A DNA stretch of 64,000 nucleotides from Dama dama (GCF_033118175.1 NC_083711.1:49936001-50000000), one strand, 5' to 3'; positions 44,693 to 56,170 are shown, counted from the first letter of the stretch. Translations and numbers: made by a program. The notes: generated from the letters alone by a model not told the origin.

Positions 44693-45787
44693 GCCATTCA
44701 AAATTTTTTCCATTACTTTATTATGGAATTTTGCAAATGAATAAAAAATAAAAGAGTATAATGAACCTGATATGCCTTTCACTTAGTTTTAGTAATTATC
44801 ACTGCATGGTATATCTTATTTCCCCTATATATATCTTCCTACTCACCTCACCTCAAATTATTGTAAATCAGTTCTCAGACAATGTATCCATTGACTTGTG
44901 TATATTTCAGTATATACTTCCAAAAATGATTATAATGTTGAACACATTAAAATTAATGATACTTTAAAATATTATTGAATATTTAGTGTTCACATTTCTG
45001 CTATTGTTTTATAACTTCATTTTTATTTTTGAGATTAATATGTTGAGGATACATTTGGGGAGTAGATGCTGCAGTCCTTTCTGTTTGACTGATTTAATGT
45101 GGGAGAAAAGAGAGAAAGAGTTTGAAGGTAAAAATTTTCTGGGTGAGGGAGGGTATTGTATGTTGACATGAGGAGAAATGTAGAGGTGGTGAGTGAGAAA
45201 ATGAAGACTTCAGTTTAAGATGTGTGGAGATAACAAGTTGATATTTGGATGAATAAACCCAGAACTCATAAAGGAGGCATGACTGAGATATAGAAATTTC
45301 AGAATATACGTGGCAGAGATAATATTTAAAACCATGAGAATAAGAGGCAAAACAAGATAAGACTGTAGCATAAGAGAGCTCAGAACTAGGAATGGCCAAT
45401 TCTGACTCCTTAAAGAGAATGAGAAGGTCTATGCAGAAAAATCAAGGGTGTGTGCAGAGGAAATCCTGAGAGAGATGGTTCCAGAAAGCAATAGGGGTCA
45501 ACAGTGTTGGGTGCTGCAGGGATGTTTTATGAAATGAGAATGAAAAGTCCCTCAGTTATTCTGAGACCCTGCTGCTCCACTTGCATAATTTCTACTGCTG
45601 AGAATTTATTATCACCTAACATACCTGAGTCTCAATTTAACCATCTGAAATATGGTGCTTATGAAAGATGGTGTTGGATGGTCAGGGTAAGGGGTGTTGG
45701 TCAGGAAGTGCTAGGCATTTCATCCAGCACTGTAAGTGGGTTAGTGTGAGGAAAAGGTGATATAGACAATTTTCTCTGTGTGTCTTT
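44693..45787. other. Unassigned sequence
   Basis: AT-rich, then purine-rich. Short frames only. No repeat recognised. Confidence 0.45.
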
Positions 45788-45990
45788 AGCTGCCAGGTCG
45801 TGTCTAATTCCTTTGGGACCCTGTGGACTATAGCCCACCATGCTCCTCTGTCCATGGGATTTCCCAAACAAGAAAGCTGGAGTGGGTTGCCATTTCCTTC
45901 TCCAGGGGGTCTTCCCAACTGAGGGATCAAACCCTCATTTCCTGCATTGCATGTGGATTCTTTACTAATGAGCCACTGGGTTCTACCAAC
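45788..45990 (-). mobile_element. Bov-tA SINE, antisense
   Basis: Antisense Bov-tA wording: gtcgtgtctaattcctttgggaccctgtggac, ggttgccatttccttctccag, gggatcaaaccc, tgagccactggg. Confidence 0.88.
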
Positions 45991-47499
45991 TCTATAAATC
46001 TGTGAGGTGTGAGAATATTGTACCTTATGGGACAGACAAAGGGATTTTCCGAGTCACTCTGTAAATTACTAGGTAAATATAAAGTGACACTTCTGTTTCT
46101 AAGACAATAAATGTCAAAGAGAATTTTTTCTGTGCACTGGTTGTGGCAGATTTAAGGCAGATGCAACCATGATGTTGGTTTCACATAGAAGAATCTGGAG
46201 ACAAGATCGTCAAGGCTGTGATCCCAAGTGTTACTGTGTCAGCATCTTAGGAGTTTCAAGGTCCCTAAGGCTTTAAGATTTGTTTACCTCTAGTGTTACT
46301 AGTTATGGCCACTAGGAAACTCTGTCTTATCTTCATATCACAGAGCTATCTAGAAATAATGAATCCTCTGAAACCCCCATTTTCAGTTCAGGACCTGTAC
46401 TTCCATCCCTCAGTGGGACTCTCAGAACCTCCCCCCATCCCTGTCATTTATTGTCAAATAGAGGCGGTGGAGGAAAGAGGAGGATGATCCCCATTCTTCA
46501 GGTCCTTGCCCTGGAGATGGTGCTGAGGCTCCAGCTGCGTTTTGGCACCTTGTGCAGGAAGAAATGAAATCCTCAAGCAGTGATCCCATGCGTTAGGGCA
46601 GTGAACCCAGGGTGCTTGGGATCAGGAACTCAGTGTGTTTCTCATGTGCAGGAACCTGATCTTGGGTCCTCACATAAAACCTCGTATGCAGTAAATGCTC
46701 AATAAGTGCTGTTAAAAGAAGAAGAAGAAGAAGAATGCCTTACCCATTCAGGCTGCAGTCATTATTGGGGAGGCAAGGCCAGCCTTTGTCATTGGCCTAT
46801 GAAGTCAGTTCCATGGGATGATTTTGAAGTTGCTGTCAATCACCTTGTCCCCCCAGTTATTACGCTTCTGGATGATTGCAATTCTACTTTTGGAATTCCA
46901 CCAATAAAAAGTCTTGTTCTCTGACAAAATGCAAATGTGCCCAGGAGAGCAAAATTTCATCACCAGATTCATATATCTTACTGAATTTGAGTTTTTTTTG
47001 ATCTCTCCTGAGAGGAGAGTTTGACTAAGGATGTTGAGAAGAGAGAGAGTAGGAGTGATGAAGGGACAGGGGAATGGTAGCTACAAAATATCTGAGTTTA
47101 CAGACACCACAGTTGTGTCTAGAGCTGGTCCTGATTGGAAACGTCACAAGGCAGCTATCCAAGGATAATGTGTATTCACGATTACTCATTTTTTCCCACT
47201 CATTCCTTTATACTTCAACAGGAATACAGGCAGTGGGTCAAGTGCCACATACACAGGCAGTCACGTATTCTTATCACAGTCACACCTAGATGCACAAAGA
47301 GGACAGGAAACATTTTTAGTCTTGCAGCCCCATTTCCTTGCAACTGATTGATTAGCACAGTAACATGAGCAAGCACTGAGCCCCGGGCTTCAGGTGACAC
47401 CTTCAATTAATGACATTCAGGCATGCAAAGAAAGATAAGCATTCTGGTACCAGGCAATTACAAAATTACAGACTAATGAATGCAATTTTGTTTTCACAG
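45991..47499. other. Unassigned sequence with small repeat pieces
   Basis: Mostly unassigned. 46670-46712 (cagtaaatgctcaataagtgctg) looks like an old MIR or L2 terminus, followed by a (GAA)n tract at 46713-46735. No gene recognised. Confidence 0.45.
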
Positions 47500-47590
47500 A
47501 TTTTCCCGTTTTACTCTATAACACTGGGATCGACATTCATTAGCTCAGAAGGATCTAGGTTCAGGCGTGCCGGCACGGCATCAATATAAG
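47500..47590 (+). other. Candidate internal exon (splice-site bounded)
   Basis: Upstream is a branch-like ctaat at 47473-47477 and a ttttgttttcacag acceptor ending at 47499; downstream AAG|GTAAGC gives a near-consensus donor at 47590/47591. The 91-base segment holds five CpGs in an otherwise CpG-poor AT-rich area. One frame is open until a TAA one base before the exon end; the other two stop early. It could be a non-coding or UTR exon, a terminal coding piece, or chance. Confidence 0.4.
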
Positions 47591-47727
47591 GTAAGCTTCT
47601 GCATTTGCTAAATGTGTATGCCAGATTAGATGGAATTACCAAGCTTAATCTGACCTCTAGTGGCATTTGGTAATAATGAGCACACTTGGAGTATACCTAG
47701 AAGCTTTGCTGTGGGAATCCTGCCATG

Positions 47728-47900
47728 TTTTGTTTTAAACTGGAGGAAACCTTAGAGATGATCTGCTTGGCAAGTGTCCCACCCACTGCTACATTCTGCA
47801 GGTGAGGAAACTGAGGTCTGGAAATGTTGAGTGATTTGACTGAAAGGTTGAAGAGCTAACTGATGGTAAAGATACTAATGATAGAATCCAGGCTTTTATA
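47728..47900 (-). repeat. MIR SINE, antisense
   Basis: ctgcaggtgaggaaactgaggtctggaaatgttgagtgattt ... gaatccaggc: the standard antisense MIR core. Confidence 0.75.
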
Positions 47901-48149
47901 TTTGCATGCAAATATGACACTGTCATCAAAGAAAAATCAATATGAAAATATGTTTAATTGTTGATAAGGATAAGCTGAGATACATAAACTTAATGGCTTT
48001 CTGAATACTGTGAGTCAAAATCATCAAGGCACTTTCAGCTCAATATCTGAATATTTTAGTTGAAAGCATGTGGAAACTCAGTCAAAATTACCTACTGCTG
48101 TTGAAACACTCTCCTTTTTACATTTGATACATTGATTCTAATATTATTT

Positions 48150-49036
48150 GTTTTTTAAATTAATTAATTTATTTTAATTGGAGACTAATTACTTTATAAT
48201 ATTGTAGTGGTTTTTGCCATACATTGACATGAATCAGCCATGGGTGTACATGCATTCCCCATCCTGAACCCCCCTCCCACCTCCCTTCCCATCCCATCCC
48301 TCTGGGTCATCCCAGTGCACCAGCCCTGAGTGCCCTGTCTCATGCATTGAACCTGGACTGTTGATCTATTTCACATATGATAATATACATGTTTCAATGC
48401 TATTCTCTCAAATCCTCCCACCCTCGCCTTCTTCCAGAGTCCAAAAGACTATTGTGTACATCTGTGTCTCTTTTGCTGTCTCACATATAGGGTCACTGTT
48501 ACCATCTTTCTAAATTCCATAATGCGTTAATATACTGTATTGGTGTTTTTCTTTCTGACTTACTTCACTCTGTATAATAGGCTCCAGTTTCATCCACCTC
48601 ATTAGAACTGATTCAAATGAATTCTTTTTAATGGCTGAGTAATATTCCATTGTGTATATGTACCACAGCTTCCTTATCCATTCGTCTGCTGATGGGCATC
48701 TAGGTTGCGTCCATGTCCTGGCTATTATAAACAGTGCTGCGATGAATATTGGGGTACACGTGTCTCTTTCAATTCTTGTTTCCTTGGTGTGTATGCCCAG
48801 CAGTGGGATTGCTGGGTCATATGGCAGTTCTATTTCCAGTTTTTTAAGGAATCTCCACACTGTTCTCCATAGTGGCTGTACTAGTTTGCATTCCCACCAA
48901 CAGTGTAAGAGGGTTCCCTTTTCTCCACACCCTCTCCAGCATTTATCATTTGTAGACTTTTTGATGGCAGCCATTCTGACCGGCATGAGATAGTACCTCA
49001 TTGTGGTTTTGATTTGTGTTTCTCTGATAATGAGTG
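48150..49036 (-). mobile_element. L1-BT 3' end, 5'-truncated
   Basis: Begins with the antisense 3' terminus (ttttaattggagactaattac) and runs through the 3'UTR to the ORF2 C-terminus. An antisense frame at 49001-48510 reads CGEKGTLLHCWWECK and PYDPAIPLLGIHTKETRIERDT. Truncated at about 49036. Confidence 0.92.
48510..49001 (-). pseudogene. L1 ORF2 C-terminal fragment
   Basis: 163 codons open, with the CX3CX7HX4C zinc knuckle and the terminal QKEKHQYSILTHYGI block. Only the C-terminus is present, so there is no enzyme function. Confidence 0.88.
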
Positions 49037-49039
49037 AGA

Positions 49040-49284
49040 AACATTCTTTTTTTTAAAAAAAAAAACCAATATTTCTTTGGTTGCCTCGGGTCTTAGTTGT
49101 GGTACTCAGGATCCTTGTTGCCTCAAGTGGGATCTTTCACCGCAGTGAATAAACTCTCTAGTTGTGGCTCGCATCAACTTAAGTTGTTCAGTGGCATGTG
49201 AGATCTTAGTCCCTGGCCAGGGATCAAATCCATGGCCCCTGCCTTGCAAAGCAGATTTTTAACCACTGCAGTATCAGGAAGCCT
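49040..49284 (-). mobile_element. CHR-type SINE, antisense
   Basis: Antisense CHR wording: cctcgggtcttagttgtgg, tagttgtggctcgcatc, gtccctggccagggatcaaatcc, gatttttaaccactgc, ending ggaagcc. A-rich tail at about 49054-49066. Confidence 0.8.
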
Positions 49285-49494
49285 ATTCCTAATGGTGAAT
49301 TTCTGTTTTTTTTTTTTTTTCTCTGAATCTACTCTTTAGAACTATCATGACAATAATTAATACATGGGATAGTTGTGATGATTTACTTAGAGGAACATTT
49401 GGTCATGTGATTCAGTACTCAGTTCCAGATTTGGGGAATGTTCAAATTGGGACAATACATGAGTCTCTGAGTACTTAGTTCCAGGCTTCAGTAA

Positions 49495-50165
49495 AATTGC
49501 AGGCAGTGTGAAGTAGGGAAAAAGAATGCAGGTTTCAAGTCTGAGCAGACCCGGGTAGAATTCTGGCTCATCTCTGCATTATTTCTATTGCTGCTGTGAC
49601 ACGTCACCCCAGACTGAATGGCTGAAACAGTACTGATGTATTCTGTGTCTCTGGAGGTTAGAGTTCCAAGGTGAGTCTCACGGAGCAGCAAGGTGTGAGC
49701 AGGGCTGGCTCCTCCTGGAAGCTTCAAGGGAGGATTTGTTTCTCACCTCTTCTCCTTCTGGGGGCTGTTGGCTTCCCTCGGCTGCTGCCTACATAGCACC
49801 CCAGTCTCCGTTTCCGTGGTCGGTCATATCACCTTCCTTTTAGTAGCCACATTTCCCTCTTATAAAGACACATGCGATTGCATTTAGAGGACACCCAGAT
49901 AATCTAGGATAATCTTCCCAACTCAAGATTCTTAATTTAATCATACCTGCAATGTCCCTTTTGCCGTATCGCCCTCACAGGTTTTTGGGATTAGGGCATG
50001 GGCATCTTTTGGAACCATTATTCACCTGCCACAATCTCTTACCAGCTATGTGATCTTGGTCTTATCATCTTGACCTCCTTCTTATAATTGGTGGTGAGGG
50101 TTAAAATAGAGGATGGATGATGTATCTAGCAGGCTGCCTGGTACTCAATAGATGCTCAGCAATAT
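49495..50165 (+). repeat. MIR SINE split by an older interspersed repeat
   Basis: The MIR head at 49495-49575 (gcaggtttcaagtctgagcagacccgggtagaattctggctcat) and its remainder at 50036-50165 (ttaccagctatgtgatcttgg ... cctggtactcaatagatgctcag) flank a roughly 455-bp block at 49580-50035 (ttgctgctgtgacac ... tctggaggttagagttcc ... ccacaatct). That block is a common mammalian repeat type whose family I cannot name with confidence. Confidence 0.65.
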
Positions 50166-50544
50166 TCCCTATTTGTACCTTCATTTAATCAATAAATAAA
50201 ATTTCTAACAGTATTTTATGCACATAAAAGAGGAGATGAATTCAGTGTAGTACAAGATCTGTTTCTGGAAGTGAGATTACCGTCACTAATAGTGGGCATC
50301 ACCAATCCTCAAAATGCAGTGTTTCTCAGTCCAGCATTTCCAATGTGATGGGCTCCTCTCTCCAGCCTCCTGAATTATGCATTTTACATTCTGATTTTGG
50401 AAACTTGGTTACTTTCTTCATCTCATTGCCAGGCTCCTAGTTTGTATAGATAAAAAGTTCATCACTGGTAAGCAAATTAACTGTATTTTAAAATGATTAT
50501 GTCCTGTGGCCATCAATTACACAATTCTAGCAGATGGCATATAA
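50166..50544. other. Unassigned sequence
   Basis: No repeat or coding frame recognised. Confidence 0.45.
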
Positions 50545-50555
50545 AGTGTGTGCTG
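50545..50555. repeat. Target-site duplication, 5' copy
   Basis: agtgtgtgctg, identical to 51191-51201. Confidence 0.7.
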
Positions 50556-50809
50556 CATGCACCCCAATGTTCATCACAGCACTGTTTATAATAGCCAGGA
50601 CATGGAAGCAACCTAGATGCCCATCAGCAGACGAATGGATAAGGAAGCTGTGGTACATATACACCATGGAATATTACTCAGCCGTTAAAAAGAATTCATT
50701 TGAATCAGCCCTAATGAGATGGATGAAACTGGAGCCCATTATACAGAGTGAAGTAAGCCAGAAAGATAAAGAACATTACAGCATACTAACACATATATAT
50801 GGAATTTAG
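50556..50809 (+). pseudogene. L1 ORF2 extreme C-terminus
   Basis: About 84 codons: MFITALFIIARTWKQPRCPSADEW ... SVLM-type block ... SQKDKEHYSILTHIYGI. Open by chance into upstream sequence. Non-functional remnant. Confidence 0.85.
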
Positions 50810-51180
50810 AAAGATGGTAATGATAACCCTATATGCAAAACAGAAAAAGAGAGACAGAAGTACAGAACAGACTTTTGAACTCTGTGGGAGAAGGTGAGGG
50901 TGGGATATTTCAAAAGAACAGCATGTATACTATCTATGGTGAAACAGATCACCAGCCCAGGTTAGATGCATGAGACAAGTGCTCCAGCCTGGTGCACTGG
51001 GAAGACCCAGAGGAATTGGGTGGAGAGGGAGGTGGGAGGGGGGATCGGGATGGGGAATACGTGTAAATCTATGGCTGATTCATATCAATGTATGACAAAA
51101 CCCACTGAAATGATGTGAAGTAATTAGCCTCCAACTAATAATAAAAAAAAAAAATTATGGTAAAAAAAAAAAAAATAAAT
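50556..51180 (+). mobile_element. L1-BT 3' end, 5'-truncated
   Basis: Sense ORF2 C-terminus from gcaccccaatgttcatcac, a stop at 50807-50809, the G-rich 3'UTR, the terminus attagcctccaactaat and an A-rich tail with an internal attatggt. About ten further bases precede the duplication at 51191. Confidence 0.9.
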
Positions 51181-51201
51181 AATTCCATTCAGTGTGTGCT
51201 G

Positions 51202-51526
51202 AATGGAATGCTCACTATATTCAAGTTTACCCAATTTTACAGTTTCTACTCAGCCATGGGCTTGGTCTACCTGAGAGACACACGTAAAAAATGTTCTATT
51301 GTATTTGGCTCTGTATGTATTGCTTTCCTCCTTTTTTTTTTTTTTTTTAATTATTCCTCTTCGATATGACTTAAAGAGGACAGCTGTAGTAGAACTCAGT
51401 TTCCTTTACTGGAAGTGACTCATTGATAGTCATTCTGAAAGCCTTACTCTGGAACTCTTCCTTGGTTATGCCATAAATTACAGGTTATGACTGGGCCGTC
51501 ACCAAGCTGAGTAGTCTTCTTGGGTA
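51202..51526. other. Unassigned sequence
   Basis: Includes a T run at 51331-51348. Nothing recognised. Confidence 0.45.
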
Positions 51527-51784
51527 GCATCAGTCAGTCAGTCAGTTCAGTCGCTCAGTCGTGTCCGACTCTTTGCGACCCCATGAACCGCAGCACGCCA
51601 GGCCTCACTGTCCATCACCAACTCCCAGAGTTTACTCAAACTCATGTCCATTCAGTCAGTGATGCCACCCAACCATCTTATCCTCTGTTGTCCCCTTCTC
51701 CTCCTGCGCCCAATCCCTTCCAGCATCAGGGTCTTTTCCAATGAGTCAACTCTTCGCATGAGGTGGCCAAAGTATTGGAGATTC
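51527..51784 (-). mobile_element. BovB 3' tail fragment
   Basis: cagtcagtcagttcagtcgctcagtcgtgtccgac ... ggccaaagtattggag, antisense. About 260 bp, 5'-truncated. Confidence 0.9.
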
Positions 51785-53123
51785 ATAGGGTTCACAATTT
51801 TAAACTTTCATGTCTTCAAATGGGCAGACTGTCTATAGGCTTCCCAGTGATAATACCACCGCTTTGTAGGATACCACATATATAGGGTTCCAGACATTTC
51901 TGTGACCCACCAGGTCCCTGAAGGCATTTCTCCAGGGCAGAAACAGACATCTGAAAAAGAAAGTGAGGAAAGAAAGGCCTTTCAAAGATTCCCCTTACCT
52001 CCTCTAGTCCAAACACTATTTCTTATCTTGAAGTCCTATGGACACTGCTGTATATGGCTATCTTTACCCTGTGATGACCCTTTTTCAGTGTTGCTTACCT
52101 GCATTAGAGTTGTCCACTGGTTCTGAAAATAACTGGTTTATGGCTGTAGCTGAGTCACTCAAAGTGCGTAGATCCTATACACAGGAGAGAAGTGAAATAA
52201 TCAGCAAAAATACATTAACATTCTGTGATTCTATGCTTTAATGATTTTGTCAGAGGAAAATGTTAACTTTTTGCCAATAAGAAAATCCATAATAAATCTT
52301 GAGAAGGAGGAATGGGTTGGATGTGCAGGTGGAATGGCCTTGAGAGAGAGAAGAGAAAGTCAGAGCTGCTCATAGAATCTGCACTGGTGACTCTGGCCTG
52401 AAATAAATTCATTGGGGCCTATCTCCTGTTTTTGCTTTGCTCTGAGCTATTTTCCATCTTTATCAGATGGTGATTAAGAGTTCCTTAGCTCAAAAATTCT
52501 TAGATTCTCTGTTATAGCATCTCTGCTTGACTTCTATGCAAGTTAGATCCCAGAGAGCACATTCATTTGTTAGCAACAGCTTCTGTCTCTTCTGTCAGCT
52601 CTTTGTGCTGTATTTTCTTTTTGTGCTGCGCCACAGCAGAAATTCTTGGCAAGAACAAAACTTTCTAAAGGTAGTTTTCAATAGGAAATACTGTAAACAC
52701 AAAAGCATCAGTCATCGCTAAAACAACAACTTCAGAGTGTGTAGCTCTAGCCCTAGGCTTCTAAAGATACATCAAGGTATTGGTTTTTCCATAGTTCTGT
52801 GGATACTCTGCCCCATGAGAGATAGAGGTATTTTCCAGCCACAAAAGCCTGCACAGATTTGCAGTTACAGACTTCGGGAAAAAGACCTTGAGGATTGCAG
52901 GCTACAGGGAAGGCTGAGCTGCAGTTCACTCTTACTCCACTAGATGGAGGTAGAGGAGCGCAGAAAAGCATCCGTGGGTGGTTTATCAGGTTGACTGCAG
53001 AAGCTCAGGGGGAAGCTTATCTGCCATTAGGTAACATGACAGGTTTTATCACAGACAGGATGCATGAATCTCATGCCTTCGAACACTGGTGGAAAATGTT
53101 GGCTTGAGGTCTAAGATTGTTGT
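51785..53123. other. Unassigned sequence
   Basis: About 1.3 kb without young repeats. Several 60-75 codon frames on both strands show no family features. Confidence 0.45.
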
Positions 53124-53132
53124 AAGATCTTT
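53124..53132. repeat. Target-site duplication of inverted BovB, left copy
   Basis: aagatcttt, identical to 55626-55634. Confidence 0.8.
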
Positions 53133-53140
53133 TGTTCAGT

Positions 53141-54411
53141 TCAATCACTCCGTCGTGTCTGACTCTTTGTGACCCCGTGGACTGCAGCACACCAGGCTTC
53201 CCTGTCCATCACCAACTCCCGGAGTTTACTCAGACTCATTTCCATTGATTTGGTGATGCCATTCAGCCATCTCATCCTCTGTCGTCCCCTTCTCCTCCCG
53301 CCTTCAATCTTTCCCAGCATCAGGGTCTTTTCCAATGAGTCAACTCTTCGCATGAGGTGGCCAAAATATTGGAGTTTCAGCTTCAACATCAGTCCTTCCA
53401 ATGAAAACCCAGGACTGAGCTCCTTTAGAATGGACTGGTTGGATCTCCTTGCTGTTCAAGGGACTCTCAAGACTCTTCTCCAACACCACAGTTCAAAAGC
53501 ATCAATTCTTCAGCGCTCAGCTTTCTTTATAGTCCAACTCTCACATCCATACATGACTTCTGGAAAAATGGTAGCTTTGACTAGACGGACCTTTCCTGGC
53601 AAAGTAATGTCCCTGCTTTTTAATATGCTGTCTAGGTTGGCCGTGGCTTTTCTTCCAAGGAGCAAGCGTCTTTTAATTTCATGGCTGCAGTCACCATCTG
53701 CAGTGATTTTTGGAGCCCCCCCGTCAGCAGAAAAGTCTGTCACTGTTTCCATTGTTTCCCCATCTATTTGCCATGAAGTGATGGGACCAGATGCCATGAT
53801 CTTAGTTTTCTGAATGTTTAGTTTTAAGTCACCTTTTTCACTCTCCTCTTTCACTTTCATCAAGACTCTTTAGTTCTTCTTCTCTTTCTGCCACAAGAGT
53901 GATGTCGTCTGCATATCTGAATTTATTGATATTTCTCCCGGCAACCTTGATTCCGGTTTGTGCTTCATCTAGCTTGGTATTTCGCATGATGTACTCTGCA
54001 TATAAGTTAAATAAGCAGGGTGACAACATACAGCCTTGATGTACTCCTTTCCCTATTTGGAACCAGTCTGTTGTTTCATGTCCAGTTCTAACTGCTGCTT
54101 CTTAACCTGCATACAGATTTCTCAGGAGGCAGGTCAGGTGGTCTAGTATTGCCATCTCTTTCACAATTTCCCACAGTTTATTGTGATCCACACAAAGTCT
54201 TTGGCATAGTCAATAAAGGAAAAGTAAATGTTTTTCTGGAACTCTCGTGCTTTTTCGATGACCAAACACATGTTGGCAATTTGATCTCTTGTTCCCCTGC
54301 CTTTTCTAAATCTAGCTTGAACATTTGTAAATTCATGATTCACATACTGTTGAAGCCTGGCTTGGAGGATTTTGAGAATTACTTTGCTAGCGTGTGAGAT
54401 GAGTGCAATTG
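53141..54411 (-). pseudogene. BovB RT and C-terminal region, minus half
   Basis: Frames at 54502-54161 (GRGTRDQIANMCLVIEKAREFQKNIYFSFIDYAKDF), 54029-53838 (SPCLFNLYAEYIMRNTKLDEAQ, RYADDITLVAERE), 53863-53510 and 53401-53141 (LEKTLMLGKIEGGRRRGRQRMRWL) show RT and the C-terminal domain. Broken by several frameshifts; YADD is present but motif A is altered (KDF for KAFD). Confidence 0.85.
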
Positions 54412-54413
54412 TT

Positions 54414-55625
54414 CTATGAAGACCTATAAGACCATCTAGAACTAACACCCCCTTTTCATCATAGGGGACTGGAATGCAAAAGTAAGAAGTAAAGAGATAC
54501 ATGGAGGAACAGGCAAATTTGGCCTTGGAGTATAAAATGAAGCAGGGAAAAGGCTAACGGAGTTTTGCCAAGAGAACACACTGGTCATAGCAAACACCCT
54601 CTTCCAGCAACACAAGAGAAGACTCTACACATGGACATCACCAGATGGTCAACACCAAAATCAGATTGATTATATTCTTTGCAGCCAAAGATGGAGAAGC
54701 TCTATACAGTCAGCAAAAACAAGACTGGGAGCTGACTGTGGCTCAGATCGTGAACTCCTTATTGCCAAATTCAGACTTAAATTGAAGGAAGTAGGGAAAA
54801 CCACCAGACCATTCAGGTATGACCTAAATCAAATCCCTAACGATTATACAGTGGAAGTGACAAATAGATTCAAGGGATTAGATCTGATAGACAGAGTACC
54901 TAGGAACTATGGATGAGGTTTGTGACATTGTACAGGAGGCAGGGCTCAAGACCATCCCCAAGAAAAAGCAATGCAAAAAGGTAAAATGATTGAGGAGGCC
55001 TTACAAATAGCTGTGAAAAGAAGAGAAGTGAAAGGCAAAGGAGAAAAGGAAAGATATACCCATTTGAATGCAGAGTTCCAAAGAATAGCAAGGAGAGATA
55101 AGAAAGCCTTCCTCAGTGATCAATGCAAAAAAAATAGAGGAAAACAATAGGATGGGAAAGCCTAGAGATCTCTTCAAGAAAATTAGAGATACCAAGGGAA
55201 GATTTCATGCAAACATGGGCACAATAAAGGATAGAAATGGTATGGACCTAACAGAAGCAGAAGATATTAAGAAGAGGTGGCAAGAATACACTGAAGAACT
55301 ATACAAAAAAGATCTTCATGACCCAGATAATCACAATGGTGTGATCACTCACGTAGAGCCAGACATCCTGGGATGTGAAGTCAAGTGGGCCTTAGGAAGC
55401 ATCACTAAGTACAAAGCTAGTGGAGGTGATGGAAATCCAGTTGAGTTATTTCAAATCCTAAAAGATGATGCTGTGAAAGTGCTGCACTCAATATGTCAGC
55501 AAATTTGGAAACTCAGCAATGGCCACAGGACTGGAAAAGGTCAGTTTTCATTCCAATCCCAAAGAAAGGCAATGCCAAAGAATGTTCTAACTACTGCACA
55601 ATTGCACTCACCTCACACATTAGCA
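54414..55625 (+). pseudogene. BovB endonuclease and linker, inverted half
   Basis: Plus-strand wording of GDWNAKV (near 54462), SPDGQHQNQIDYILC (near 54645) and SDRELLIAKFRLK (near 54747; SDH in the other copy, so the catalytic His is replaced). The linker is open at 55116-55626 (MGTIKDRNGMDLTEAEDIKKRWQEYTEEL). Frameshifted in between. Confidence 0.85.
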
Positions 55626-55634
55626 AAGATCTTT
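55626..55634. repeat. Target-site duplication of inverted BovB, right copy
   Basis: aagatcttt, identical to 53124-53132. Confidence 0.8.
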
Positions 55635-55946
55635 GATTTATGCAAAAATTATATTCCTCTGTCATCCTCAAATAGCAGTCCACATCTTTGCCTGATTTGG
55701 GCATTTTTTCACTACTTTTGCAGTTGGAACTACCAAAGGCCTTTGCTTTCAGCCCATGCCAGCCCCAAATCCGAAGGAACTCCCCACAGCAGGAGGGGTA
55801 GCAGCTGTCTCTGGGTAGGTGCCTTTCATCAGCAGAGTTGTGGTCATACATGGGAAGCTTTGGTTTCTTAGGGGGTATTAACTTCTGCCTCTTACTAAGA
55901 GTCCCATGGTTTAGAAATTCAGGAAAGTGATTTAGATGCTGGTTCA
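55635..55946 (-). other. Unassigned sequence with one open antisense frame
   Basis: The minus-strand frame is open across the whole stretch (about 105 codons, e.g. PPKKPKLPMYDHNSADERH, DSCYPSCCGEFLRIWGW). I recognise no family; there is no in-frame ATG in the unique part. Probably chance or an unrecognised old repeat or pseudogene. Confidence 0.3.
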
Positions 55947-56170
55947 GGGCTTCCCAGGTGGCACCGGTGGTAAGCACCTGCCTGCCAATGCGGGAGACTG
56001 ACGAGACCTAGGTTCCATCCCTAGGTTGGGAAGATCTTCTGGAGGAGGGCACAGCAGCCCATCCCAGCATTCTCGCCTGGGGAATGCCATGGACAGGCGG
56101 GGGTACAGTCCACAGGGTCACAGAGTGGAACAGGAGTGAATGGTTTAGGACACACGCACAGGCAACAAAT
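55947..56170 (+). mobile_element. Bov-tA SINE
   Basis: gggcttcccaggtggcaccggtggtaagcacctgcctgcc ... ggttccatccctaggttgggaagat ... ggacacacgcacagg. Diverged but near complete. Confidence 0.88.

Larger units (their letters stand above)
53133..55625 (-). mobile_element. BovB LINE with 5' inversion (twin-priming structure)
   Basis: 53133-54411 is the 3' half on the minus strand (RT to the tgaac tail). 54414-55625 is the upstream endonuclease/linker half on the plus strand. Both halves include the same ~30-base RT stretch (caattgcactca...agcaaag, at 54383-54412 and near 55596-55625), so the breakpoint has a short duplication. An exact 9-bp duplication encloses the whole, showing that both halves arrived in one integration. 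Confidence 0.88.

Noticed and set aside
53169..53813. 214-codon plus-strand frame as a gene
   Set aside because: It is antisense to the BovB C-terminal domain. The same wording (SPSNEHPGLISFRMDWLDLLAVQGTLK) recurs opposite other BovB copies.
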